DNA from: a virus | DNA: 64,000 bases | IMG/VR virus record: IMGVR_UViG_3300037339_000405 | Location: 31,623-95,622 of that record | Reading direction: 5' to 3' (one strand) | Part shown: positions 26,206 through 33,708 of the stretch, one piece after another | How the letters are laid out: every line of letters begins with the position of its first letter | Position numbering within the stretch: position 1 is the stretch's first letter | Program-made: the position numbers and the translations under genes | The notes under the pieces: model-generated | The model's input: only the letters and a program-made list of their open reading frames with translations | What the model was told of the DNA's origin: nothing | The model's database searches: none

Positions 26206-26650
26206 GGCGGGCTCCTTTGGAAAAGATCAAACGATGCGCAGCTTGGGTCAGAGACCATGTGCTACCACCCGACACTCCTTTACGGGCTTGCACAACCATA
26301 ACCAACCCTCGAATGCGCAGCACAGTCAACTGGGACGCCACTTCACTTGGCGTATGCTTGTCGCGCCGCCGCAAGTTTAGCATTTCGGTGATCTCGCCGG
26401 TAGTCGCCGCCTCCAACGCTGCCAGCTGCATGATGCACCGATGCAGATTGCTGCCAGCTTCCGGCAGCCGCACCTGCATGCTGGTGTCAAAATGCTCGAT
26501 GATCATCTCTTTCAGTCTAGTCTGGACCACGCGACGATACCCACAGAGACATCGCAGCCACACGTCCTGATGGTCTCGCTGAAACCACGCAGACAAACTT
26601 AAGCACTTCGGGCACTCTACTTTTTCCCGCATGCCATCCGCAGTCCCCAT
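26180..26650 (-). CDS. Zinc-ribbon and winged-helix DNA-binding protein
   Basis: The 156-residue product has an N-terminal zinc ribbon (VECPKCLSLSAWF...LRCLCGYRRV) and a C-terminal winged-helix-like part (LEAATTGEITEMLNLRRRDKHTPSEVASQLTVLRIRGLVMVVQARKG). It is a candidate transcription regulator. A strong promoter ends only 10 nt upstream of ATG 26650, so the message would be nearly leaderless, or start at the later ATG 26632. Confidence 0.7.
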   Translation of the reverse strand: MGTADGMREKVECPKCLSLSAWFQRDHQDVWLRCLCGYRRVVQTRLKEMIIEHFDTSMQVRLPEAGSNLHRCIMQLAALEAATTGEITEMLNLRRRDKHTPSEVASQLTVLRIRGLVMVVQARKGVSGGSTWSLTQAAHRLIFSKGARRGTRSRNS

Positions 26651-26659
26651 GGGACCCGG

Positions 26660-26692
26660 ATTGTAACCCGCTCCTTTTTGCAGTCAACTGCA
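26660..26692 (-). promoter_or_regulatory. Promoter with TGCA palindrome over its -35 box
   Basis: TTGACT (26682-26687), 16 nt, TACAAT (26660-26665). The palindrome TGCAGTCAACTGCA (26679-26692) covers the -35 box, so a protein bound there would block or recruit RNA polymerase. Confidence 0.65.
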
Positions 26693-28873
26693 CGAGAGCA
26701 CCGATGTGGCCAATTGCCTACGCGACACGCCCACCGTAACCACCGACGCATACTTTCCTTTGGGCAACCCTCTCGCGGGGGAAAACAACGTCAGCTGCTC
26801 GGCAGCACTCTGCTTCAGTTCCAGTACTTTAGTAAGGGCGCGCGGATCAAATTTCACACCGCCCTCTTGGTAGTCAAGCCACACCAATCCAGTCTGACTC
26901 ACAAGAGATCCAATATCCTCCACCACGTCCATCACGCGATACCCCATGGCACTCAGTTTCGCAACCAGCGGAGGCGTGAGCAGATCGTGCGGCAGAATCC
27001 AGAAATTCTTCACCGGGTGACTTTTGGCGAACTCAATCAGAAACTCAATCTTCTTTATGAACACGTGCACTGAATTCGGCAGAATCTTAGGCTCCAGTGT
27101 CTGCAACAGATCGTAGTCACCACCACCGTTAACTTGCAAGCACAACAGAGTCATATCAATCACCATGGTGCGATTGCCAGCAGCCTTCAGCACCTCCAGA
27201 AAATTCGTGCCCCGGAACCCGTCGATCTCCATAGCATATGAAGCAAAAAGCACCTTGTCACCTGCTGCAGCCACTTCAGCTGCATTGGTGCACGTCTCGA
27301 ATACGCCATACCGGGTGAACAGCATCGAATAAAACTTGTCCACCTCACTACTCATGCCTGCCAACACCGGAACCTCAATATCCACCCACACGCGCCCAGT
27401 GTCACCGCACAGTGTCACCTTGCTACCCTTAGTGATCGCGCTTATGTCACCGCATCCCACCACGCACGGCAGATTCATATCACGCGCAACCACAGCAGCG
27501 TGCGCTGTTGAACCCCCAGTGCGGGTGACGATCCCGCGCGCTGCGCGCATACCCTTGATATCGTCGGGGTTGGTTTCGTCAGTGACCAGAATCACGCCTT
27601 CAGCACTCCTCTGCTCAGCTTCTTTGGAAGAGAAAACCGCGAACCCCGTTGCTACGCCACCGGAAGCAGCAATACCCTTCAAGGTCTCCTTGCCAGTGAA
27701 CGATGCCGGGATAACAGGCTTGGCAGCCTCAAACAACTGTGCAAGTGTCACGTGTTTGACTGCCATATCCAGATCGATCAGATTGGACGCCGCCATCTCA
27801 GTAGCGATACGCAGCGCAGCCCTCGCAGTACGCTTGGCAGCACGGGTCTGCAACACATAGGTGAGCCCTTTCTCTACAGTAAGCTCCACATCCTGTGCAT
27901 CACCGTTGAAAGCCTCCAATTTCTTGACCGTGGTGAACACTTCTTCCGCCACGTACTGATCCCACACGGCTAGCTGATCGATTGGCATGGGAGTCTTGAT
28001 GCCCGCCACCACATCCTCTCCCTGTGCCATCGGAAGAAACTCCCCCACCACTTTGTTTTCGCCGGTAGAAGGATCACGCGAGAATGCGACCACGGTACAG
28101 CTGTTCACGTCCAAATTGCCGAAAACCATCTGCTGGATCACCACCGCCGTGCCAAGATCATGCGGGATGCCATTCATATCACGGTAGACTTTTGCGCGCT
28201 CGTTACCCCAACTGGCGAACACCGCGCATATGGACTGAATCAACTGGCCCTTAGCCTTCGGAAATTTCTGGCCGGTCTCCTTCTCGAAAAGCTTGAAGCG
28301 CTCGCGCAACCCAAGGTTCTGAAACTTGTGGCGCTCGATGCCGAATACCACACTGCCGAACATCTCAACCAGCTTGCCACGCACTTCGTCAGCGCAACTC
28401 TGCCCCAAACTGGCTCTCCAATGACTAGCGTTGGTTTCATCGATGCCCACGTTGAGAATTGTGTCCATCATGCCGGGCATAGAAAACTTGGCGCCGCTAC
28501 GCACGCTCACCAGCGGCATCACGTCACCCACCCCCTGCATGGTATTGATTATTTGCGGCAGCAGTTCGTTGAGAAGTGAGACTACCGCATCAGGGTCCTG
28601 CATATAGAGCTTGCAGGCCGTCACCGGAATGATTATGGCAGGAGGAACTCGAAACCCAGCCCGGTGCATACGCACCAGACCGTAACCCTTACCCCCAAGT
28701 AAATCCAGATCCTCGGGAGCGTTATCCAACGTGTAGAACGGGAGCCCTTGCATCTCGCACTCCTTTGCCAGACCCATGCCTGCAATGATACCAGATTGGT
28801 ACTGCTTGTCAAGCTCCTCCGCGTAAGCCTGCTGCCATGATTTAAGTGACGCCGGCAGCTTCTTCTTGACCAC
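26684..28873 (-). CDS. Pyruvate phosphate dikinase-like enzyme
   Basis: The 729-residue product resembles PPDK, which interconverts pyruvate + ATP + Pi and phosphoenolpyruvate. The ATP-grasp part is strongly PPDK-like: LLGGKGYGLVRMHRAGFRVPPAIII (about 33-57), LVSVRSGAKFSMPGMMDTILNVG (about 103-125), VFGNLDVNSCTVVAFSRDPSTGE and GEFLPMAQGEDVVAGIKTP. The swivelling phosphohistidine domain has TRTGGSTAHAAVVARDMNLPCVVG, with the His that carries phosphate. The last ~230 residues do not show the usual PEP-binding TIM-barrel motifs, and the protein is about 150 residues shorter than PPDK. It may use a different phosphate acceptor. I have not seen this enzyme as a common phage gene. Confidence 0.85.
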   Translation of the reverse strand: MVKKKLPASLKSWQQAYAEELDKQYQSGIIAGMGLAKECEMQGLPFYTLDNAPEDLDLLGGKGYGLVRMHRAGFRVPPAIIIPVTACKLYMQDPDAVVSLLNELLPQIINTMQGVGDVMPLVSVRSGAKFSMPGMMDTILNVGIDETNASHWRASLGQSCADEVRGKLVEMFGSVVFGIERHKFQNLGLRERFKLFEKETGQKFPKAKGQLIQSICAVFASWGNERAKVYRDMNGIPHDLGTAVVIQQMVFGNLDVNSCTVVAFSRDPSTGENKVVGEFLPMAQGEDVVAGIKTPMPIDQLAVWDQYVAEEVFTTVKKLEAFNGDAQDVELTVEKGLTYVLQTRAAKRTARAALRIATEMAASNLIDLDMAVKHVTLAQLFEAAKPVIPASFTGKETLKGIAASGGVATGFAVFSSKEAEQRSAEGVILVTDETNPDDIKGMRAARGIVTRTGGSTAHAAVVARDMNLPCVVGCGDISAITKGSKVTLCGDTGRVWVDIEVPVLAGMSSEVDKFYSMLFTRYGVFETCTNAAEVAAAGDKVLFASYAMEIDGFRGTNFLEVLKAAGNRTMVIDMTLLCLQVNGGGDYDLLQTLEPKILPNSVHVFIKKIEFLIEFAKSHPVKNFWILPHDLLTPPLVAKLSAMGYRVMDVVEDIGSLVSQTGLVWLDYQEGGVKFDPRALTKVLELKQSAAEQLTLFSPARGLPKGKYASVVTVGVSRRQLATSVLSCS

Positions 28874-29195
28874 GCCCCCACCCCCTCATGGCTACGCGCA
28901 GGTTGGGATTAGGATGCAACCGCCTCCATTCGTCAAGCACGCTAGGTGGGCGCTTCATCATGGGAGATCCCGATTCTGCGCGCCCCGCGCGTGGGTAGAG
29001 CACATACCTGTCACCCAGAAAAGACACGGCCTGCTGGCGACGCTTTTCCATCCTCTCGCGCGCTTCGTGCACCCGCTGCTCTTCCTCGTCAGGATCAGGC
29101 ACCGCCACCGCCGCGTTCACTGGGACATACTCTTCCCGCTGAGCAAACGCGCTACCGGCTTCCCCTTTCATTACAGCCGCAATCCAGCTGAGCAT
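28842..29195 (-). CDS. Small charged protein upstream of the dikinase
   Basis: The 117-residue product (MLSWIAAVMKGEAGSAFAQREEYVPVNAAVAVPDPDEEEQR...) is rich in E and R, with a proline-rich end. I chose ATG 29195 after GGAGG; a longer frame reaches 29225 through a TGCA palindrome. It overlaps the dikinase start by 32 nt. Function unknown. Confidence 0.65.
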   Translation of the reverse strand: MLSWIAAVMKGEAGSAFAQREEYVPVNAAVAVPDPDEEEQRVHEARERMEKRRQQAVSFLGDRYVLYPRAGRAESGSPMMKRPPSVLDEWRRLHPNPNLRVAMRGWGRGQEEAAGVT

Positions 29196-29206
29196 ACCTG
29201 CCTCCG

Positions 29207-29220
29207 TGCAATCAATTGCA
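29207..29220. promoter_or_regulatory. TGCA-N6-TGCA palindrome
   Basis: The perfect palindrome TGCAATCAATTGCA lies just upstream of the ribosome site of the 29195 gene, and TTGATTGCA continues beyond it. Operator inferred. Confidence 0.5.
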
Positions 29221-29221
29221 A

Positions 29222-29449
29222 TCAATACAGATGGTACAGATGCACCAGACGATTCAACAGTGCCTCATCAGACGACAGTAAGTCGTAAGAGGCGTCAGCA
29301 GCTGTGCGCACAATGCGCTCATCTCGCGCCGTCATCTGCCCAACGAACTGTAGCAAATGCGTGGCCATCTCCCGCAACTGATCATCACTGAAAGCCAAAC
29401 TAGGTCTCATTTTGGCTACTGTTCTGTCAGGCATATGTATTGCTGACAC
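29222..29449 (-). CDS. Small helical protein
   Basis: This 75-residue frame is helical (LAFSDDQLREMATHLLQFVGQMTARDERIVRTAADASYDLLSSDEALLNRLVHLYHLY). It overlaps the upstream gene's end by 34 nt. The real start may be an ATG a few codons inside. No family recognised. Confidence 0.55.
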   Translation of the reverse strand: MSAIHMPDRTVAKMRPSLAFSDDQLREMATHLLQFVGQMTARDERIVRTAADASYDLLSSDEALLNRLVHLYHLY

Positions 29450-29670
29450 TCGCTCGGGGTCACCGTATTGAAGTAGTACGCGTATTCTTCTCGCGCATCC
29501 CCCCGCTCGATCACCACTTCTTCACGCACCAGCGGATGCCTGCCTTTGCACTGACAAACACAGCCCGCATACTCGATGCCCGTGCGTAGCCCCAACACGT
29601 ACAGCTGCACGCACCCGTGCTCAGGGTACACGTCCAGAACCTTGCCGTACTCGATCACTTCGGTAATCAC
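29416..29670 (-). CDS. Small hypothetical protein
   Basis: The 84-residue product contains a cysteine group (YAGCVCQCKGRHPLV) and acidic/aromatic stretches. Function unknown. Confidence 0.6.
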   Translation of the reverse strand: MITEVIEYGKVLDVYPEHGCVQLYVLGLRTGIEYAGCVCQCKGRHPLVREEVVIERGDAREEYAYYFNTVTPSECQQYICLTEQ

Positions 29671-29710
29671 GATTAGATTCTAGCCCGGGTATCCCCTCCT
29701 GAGCAGGGAG

Positions 29711-29983
29711 TCATGCCTCATAAGAAGCGACGCGGGCAATGCGAGCCCCATTCTGCAGAATGCACGCGGTAACAACTCTGGACCCAGACCCCAGATGGCT
29801 ATTGGCACCACCCGGTTCCAGCGACTTGTTGAAGTGGTCCACCCACTTCTTGAGGTTGTTGTTGGTGGGTTTGCCGTAGCCGGGGATCTGGTAGCGCTGA
29901 CCCACCCGCCATTCCATAGGGGAGATGTATCCCGCGACTGGTTTCACTTGAATCACGTACTTCGGAGCGTAAGAGCGTCCCAT
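29711..29983 (-). CDS. Small basic protein
   Basis: The 90-residue product (YAPKYVIQVKPVAGYISPMEWRVGQRYQIPGYGKPTNNNLKKWVDHFNKSL) is basic and aromatic, followed by a glycine-rich turn. It lies between other small genes, 14 nt from the next start upstream. Function unknown. Confidence 0.6.
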   Translation of the reverse strand: MGRSYAPKYVIQVKPVAGYISPMEWRVGQRYQIPGYGKPTNNNLKKWVDHFNKSLEPGGANSHLGSGSRVVTACILQNGARIARVASYEA

Positions 29984-29997
29984 GATCCCTCCACTAG

Positions 29998-30336
29998 TTA
30001 ATCATCATAGATCGAGTTAAGTCCAGCACGATTAAACGCCACACCCACAGCCTTCGCAGCACGCTTAATACTCACACTACTACGGTAGTCTATGCGCGCA
30101 AAGTCTGGGAACCACTTCACCGAACCCGTCGCAAGTATTCTTACGTACTCCACAGCCCTACGCATCTTCGGCGCCACCTCTGCAGCGTAACCCTCGGCCG
30201 TCTCACCGTCTCGCATTTTTGGAAATGCATCTGGTGGGGCACGCTTCGCGCAAACAGCCTTCGCAAGTTCACGCTCATAGACACTCCAAAACACGGCCAC
30301 CCGTTCCTTAACCTCCGCTACGCCCTTATCGCTCAT
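29998..30336 (-). CDS. Small protein ending AFNRAGLNSIYDD
   Basis: This 112-residue helical product ends KRAAKAVGVAFNRAGLNSIYDD. The end resembles that of the next gene (MVLNAAGLNAYSMSRMD), so the two may be related. It contains KRAPPDAFPKMRDGETAEGYAAEVAPKMRRAVEYV. Function unknown. Confidence 0.65.
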   Translation of the reverse strand: MSDKGVAEVKERVAVFWSVYERELAKAVCAKRAPPDAFPKMRDGETAEGYAAEVAPKMRRAVEYVRILATGSVKWFPDFARIDYRSSVSIKRAAKAVGVAFNRAGLNSIYDD

Positions 30337-30346
30337 CTCAGCCCCC

Positions 30347-30742
30347 TTAATCCATCCGGCTCATTGAATAGGCATTGAGCCCGGCAGCATTCAGCACCAT
30401 CGCAAAAGCACCGGCATACGCTTCTTTGCGAGCGAGAGACTGATTGAACTCACTCACCCAGAGCATGTACCCGCCCTCATAGGAATCGGCCTTGCCCATC
30501 CCGCGAGACTTCAGGTAACTGACAAACGGGCCACGCGCGGGGCGAATCTTGATCCACGCAAACCCGCACACGCCATCCATAATGGGAGCGTATTTGCGCA
30601 TGATCGGGCTTGCATCATCCAGCGGGTTGGCCCGCTCCACCACGATCATCGGAATCGGCACCACCTCTGCCGCCGCTTCCAAACCCGCCGCTCGCGCACG
30701 CGCGAACAACTCGCCCATCTCCTTGCGTTCCGCAGCTTTCAT
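30347..30742 (-). CDS. Small hypothetical protein
   Basis: The product of about 131 residues starts at ATG 30742 after AAGGAGGGCG. It has a helical start, then VVPIPMIVVERANPLDDAS, and a mixed C-terminus ending AGLNAYSMSRMD, similar to the gene downstream. It has its own strong promoter at 30.8 kb. Function unknown. Confidence 0.7.
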   Translation of the reverse strand: MKAAERKEMGELFARARAAGLEAAAEVVPIPMIVVERANPLDDASPIMRKYAPIMDGVCGFAWIKIRPARGPFVSYLKSRGMGKADSYEGGYMLWVSEFNQSLARKEAYAGAFAMVLNAAGLNAYSMSRMD

Positions 30743-30775
30743 TTTTCGCCCTCCTTGGCTAAACACTACAGTCTT

Positions 30776-30803
30776 ATGATACCACGTACAGCAGGATTGT
30801 CAA
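30776..30803 (-). promoter_or_regulatory. Sigma70-type promoter, repeated copy 1
   Basis: TTGACA (30798-30803), 16 nt, TATCAT (30776-30781). About 55 nt here, from the -35 box to the ribosome site, is repeated almost exactly at 33.4 kb, and the core also at 40.3 kb. Confidence 0.75.
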
Positions 30804-30808
30804 GCATT

Positions 30809-30830
30809 AAAAAAGCGGGCCTAGCCCGCC
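30809..30830 (-). terminator. Intrinsic terminator
   Basis: GCGGGC and GCCCGC pair around a 3-nt loop, followed by six T on the minus strand. It ends the transcript of the 30852-31055 gene and directly precedes a new promoter. Confidence 0.85.
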
Positions 30831-30851
30831 TTTACAGATACCCGGAGACCC

Positions 30852-31055
30852 CTATTTGGAGGGGGCCAACGGGTTTGCCTTCAGCCAGTCTTCATAGGCT
30901 TTGCGCTCATCAAGATCACGCAGAGCCTCCAAAGGAACCCCTTGGCGAGCAAGCGAGCCATAGAACTCATCTGGGCTAAACTTGCGTACTTCACCCGGGT
31001 CATTCTCATACACGTCCTGCCTGTGCGGCGGGATAAACACCTTGTCGGCTGCCAT
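30852..31055 (-). CDS. Small hypothetical protein behind the zeta kinase
   Basis: The 67-residue product (KVFIPPHRQDVYENDPGEVRKFSPDEFYGSLARQGVPLEALRDLDERKAYEDWLKANPLAPSK) lies 8 nt after the zeta-like gene and before a terminator. It is acidic and could be an antitoxin-like partner, but nothing in the sequence proves it. Confidence 0.6.
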   Translation of the reverse strand: MAADKVFIPPHRQDVYENDPGEVRKFSPDEFYGSLARQGVPLEALRDLDERKAYEDWLKANPLAPSK

Positions 31056-31063
31056 GCTGTCTC

Positions 31064-32191
31064 CTAACCCAATGGGGCCTTTCTCACTGAAATCCTCGGC
31101 AAGCGGGTCGTCACCGGCTTGGCTCTGACCCCTTTACCAGTAGCGCTGTCGTACTCAGCAACTTTAATCGCCGGCTTGTCTCTTGCCACTTCGTTGTTGA
31201 ACACAGACCATTTCTCAAAGTGAGTAGACAGCTGCTCAAAATTCTTCTCATTGTTGAAGCCACTTAGAATTGCTGAAGGAGGAACCAGCCTCCCACGCTG
31301 ACCCGGTCCCTTGCCTCTCCACCTTTCCACCGCACGCTGCGCCGCTAGCTGCGGGGGCAAATGGACGAAAGCCCCCTGTACACTGTAACCAGCCTTGGAA
31401 AAACTGGTTATCCTATCTAAAGCTGGGTCATAGCTCTTCATCGTAGCGTCAAGAACCACGTTATACCCGGCAGCTTTTGCTCTTCGTGCCGCCATATCAA
31501 AAAGATGCCCGCTTTCCTCATGGTAAATGGCAGCCTTGGATTCCCAACCCTTGACTTTGTCACGCTCGGCCAGCCTCTCCTTGAAGTGATCGGCATCAAT
31601 CACAAGAGTCTTAGCCGGATCATACAAATGCAGAGACACTGGCCGAGAATCACTGCGTGCACCGCTTTTTCCACTGCCTCCACGCCCCCCCAATACCAAA
31701 GCCGTTGGTGCAACACCCACCGGCGGTATAGCGTTAGCGGCACCCTTGAAGAACTCAACAAGGATCTCATCATGCACCTTCGTGCGTTCCGCACTAAAAG
31801 AATCTTTCGTGGCCCCGGCATGAACCATGTGAGTACTTTTGCCGGCAGCTATATCTGCGTCCACTGCGGCCATTTCACGCAGAAACTCCGCATGATCCGC
31901 CTTGCTTAACGTAGCAAAGAGGATCTCGTCTTCTATTTCAGCCCTCCCAGACTGGGTTTCTACTCGCGGGTCGGCGGACTCATTGAATAGAGAAGACGCG
32001 GAACCTCCGGGGGTGACCCTCTCTCCCGGCCGCGCATTGATGGCTTCTCGTACCTTTACCGGGCGCTTGCGCACCATCGCGCCACCAACACTGGCGCCTA
32101 ACGATTTAATCCACTTACCATATTCATCCCTAGGCTGGCTGGGGTCGAATTCCTTACGGACGTTCTGGAAAATGGAAGGGATGTTCAACAT
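31064..32191 (-). CDS. Zeta toxin-like kinase with DPSQPR tag
   Basis: The 375-residue product starts with the tag FDPSQPRDEYGKW (residues 15-27). From about 160 on it resembles a zeta-type kinase: LVLGGRGGSGKSGA (P-loop 168-176), KTLVIDADHFKERL, EESGHLFDMAARRAKAAGYNVVLDATMK and FVHLPPQLAAQRAVERW. Zeta toxins phosphorylate UDP-N-acetylglucosamine and block cell-wall synthesis; related kinases use other substrates. No epsilon antitoxin is visible. The tag is shared with the ART proteins of this phage, so it may be a packaged effector. Confidence 0.8.
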   Translation of the reverse strand: MLNIPSIFQNVRKEFDPSQPRDEYGKWIKSLGASVGGAMVRKRPVKVREAINARPGERVTPGGSASSLFNESADPRVETQSGRAEIEDEILFATLSKADHAEFLREMAAVDADIAAGKSTHMVHAGATKDSFSAERTKVHDEILVEFFKGAANAIPPVGVAPTALVLGGRGGSGKSGARSDSRPVSLHLYDPAKTLVIDADHFKERLAERDKVKGWESKAAIYHEESGHLFDMAARRAKAAGYNVVLDATMKSYDPALDRITSFSKAGYSVQGAFVHLPPQLAAQRAVERWRGKGPGQRGRLVPPSAILSGFNNEKNFEQLSTHFEKWSVFNNEVARDKPAIKVAEYDSATGKGVRAKPVTTRLPRISVRKAPLG

Positions 32192-32218
32192 CAGGCAATC
32201 TCCATAGGACTGCCCGCC

Positions 32219-32224
32219 ATTATA
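32219..32224 (-). promoter_or_regulatory. Possible -10 box upstream of zeta kinase
   Basis: A perfect TATAAT stands 28 nt before the zeta-like start, but no good -35 box is at 16-18 nt. The surrounding gap of about 240 nt (32192-32432) shows no other feature. Confidence 0.35.
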
Positions 32225-32432
32225 CGCAGCCAGCGGCTCCTAACCAGCGCTGCTAGAAGGCTCCCCTGCCAACATTTGCACTTGCTTGCACGCTAGGGGC
32301 TTGAGTGCTGTGCGCTGCACAAGTGCATCGTCCTGTTTAGCCTTTCGGCATCAAGTCCAGCAGCCGCTTTCGCCGCAACGCACAGCCTCAAACCCCCTCA
32401 ATCAGCACAACAGATCCCACACCTTTCTCCAA

Positions 32433-32708
32433 TCAGTGGACAGCAAGCATCCTGCGACGAGAGCCTCGGTACCTTTCCGGGGCGGGAGAAAGGCGCCTGC
32501 GCAACGAATAGCGCACCATGCGCTGATTACGGGGGCGCTTCCACTCCTCAGCGGCACGCTTGGGAAGGTCGGTTCGTAGCCTACGCCTGCGTCTCTTCGA
32601 CGACTCACGCTGTAAAAAAGTGTGCGCAACAGGGCTACCGTATGACAATAGCCGAAACCTGCGGCGTACTTGAATCACCCTCCGCCACGAACCAAAAATA
32701 CGGTGCAT
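32433..32708 (-). CDS. Very basic small protein
   Basis: The 91-residue product is extremely arginine-rich (SKRRRRRLRTDLPKRAAEEWKRPRNQRMVRYSLRRRL). The start is directly at the stop of the upstream gene (TAGATG), with GAGGAG 8 nt before. It could bind nucleic acid. A second frame overlaps it, but only this one has a ribosome site. Confidence 0.5.
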   Translation of the reverse strand: MHRIFGSWRRVIQVRRRFRLLSYGSPVAHTFLQRESSKRRRRRLRTDLPKRAAEEWKRPRNQRMVRYSLRRRLSPAPERYRGSRRRMLAVH

Positions 32709-32996
32709 CTAGGTCTCCTCAAGACGTTGCTCAGCCCCCTGCATTGCTTCATCGAACCACTTGTACTCCAGATCAAACGCGAGATAGTGCGGCGGCTGAT
32801 TCGTTTTCACAGTGATGCACCGGACAGAAACCACCCGCCACGCTTCAGGCAGGTAAATCTCCATACCACGCGTGTAGAGCCCCCCCGGCAGCCTAGACAC
32901 CGTCCACCATCGACTCCCCAGATCCTGCGTAGCACAGCGCTCAGCGTCCCTGAGAGCCGTCTTGAACGGCACTTTGAAAGTCGGTTCCAGTTCCAT
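32709..32996 (-). CDS. Small hypothetical protein
   Basis: The 95-residue product (MELEPTFKVPFKTALRDAERCATQDLGSRWWTVSRLPGGLY...) starts at ATG 32996 after GGGAGGTGGTG. It resembles small α/β phage proteins. Function unknown. Confidence 0.65.
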   Translation of the reverse strand: MELEPTFKVPFKTALRDAERCATQDLGSRWWTVSRLPGGLYTRGMEIYLPEAWRVVSVRCITVKTNQPPHYLAFDLEYKWFDEAMQGAEQRLEET

Positions 32997-33006
32997 CACC
33001 ACCTCC

Positions 33007-33372
33007 CTAGCGCAGGTAAACGGCCCCGTAAGCACTCACGGCACTCACCCCTGCATCCTCGGCAAAGATGTTGCCCCGGGCATGCTTGGCGGGCGTCCGC
33101 CACGTAGCGGCCTTCAACACGTCCCCAGTGCCCATGTCCACGAAACAGTACGCGGAACGACTCACCGAGCCCCCAAGATAAAGGGACCACACCCGGATGT
33201 ACTTGCGGCCAACCTCAATCTCCAGTGCCTTCTTGCACGCGTCTATTTCGTACTGGGCATTGTTCAAAGCCAGCTTGTGCCGCGCCCCCTCAAGGAATCG
33301 CTTCATTTTTTCCGCGAACCCCGGTGCAAGCTTGGCGATTTCAGCCGCTTCGTTGTAATCCTTGGATTTCAT
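33007..33372 (-). CDS. Small hypothetical protein
   Basis: The 121-residue product has a helical, basic N-terminus and a strand-rich C-terminus (YIRVWSLYLGGSVSRSAYCFVDMGTGDVLKAATWRTPAKHARGNI). The last part resembles a phage single-domain β unit in which the message reports residues that follow a 'G.V..a' pattern. It follows repeated promoter copy 2. Function unknown. Confidence 0.65.
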   Translation of the reverse strand: MKSKDYNEAAEIAKLAPGFAEKMKRFLEGARHKLALNNAQYEIDACKKALEIEVGRKYIRVWSLYLGGSVSRSAYCFVDMGTGDVLKAATWRTPAKHARGNIFAEDAGVSAVSAYGAVYLR

Positions 33373-33403
33373 CTCGCCCTCCTTGGCTAAACACTACAGT
33401 CTT

Positions 33404-33431
33404 ATGATACCACGTACAGCAGGATTGTCAA
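33404..33431 (-). promoter_or_regulatory. Sigma70-type promoter, repeated copy 2
   Basis: TTGACA (33426-33431), 16 nt, TATCAT (33404-33409), nearly identical to the copy at 30.8 kb including the leader and ribosome site. Confidence 0.75.
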
Positions 33432-33442
33432 GCTGCGCAGGG

Positions 33443-33643
33443 TTAGTGATTCAGCACCTTTGTGAAATCAGGTGCGGTCATTTCATCGTACAGGGCAATT
33501 CTGAAACTATGCCACCCATCTTGTGAGGCACGATCTTTAATCGCTTGAATATCGGCTGGCGTATGGCAATGCGATGACAAAATGTCTTCGCGCCACTCCT
33601 CCGTGACCCCTTCAGGCAATCCGTAAACAAGAAATGTCGGCAT
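33443..33643 (-). CDS. Small hypothetical protein
   Basis: The 66-residue acidic product (MPTFLVYGLPEGVTEEWREDILSSHCHTPADIQAIKDRASQDGWHSFRIALYDEM) starts after AGGAGCC. Promoter at 33.7 kb. Function unknown. Confidence 0.65.
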   Translation of the reverse strand: MPTFLVYGLPEGVTEEWREDILSSHCHTPADIQAIKDRASQDGWHSFRIALYDEMTAPDFTKVLNH

Positions 33644-33675
33644 GGTAGGCTCCTTCTACGCTGCTTTACCACTCC

Positions 33676-33703
33676 ATTGTACCAGGTTACTACCGTTTGT
33701 CAA
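33676..33703 (-). promoter_or_regulatory. Sigma70-type promoter
   Basis: TTGACA (33698-33703), 16 nt, TACAAT (33676-33681). It drives the 33643 gene and lies at the end of the gene upstream. Confidence 0.75.
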
Positions 33704-33708
33704 CTACC

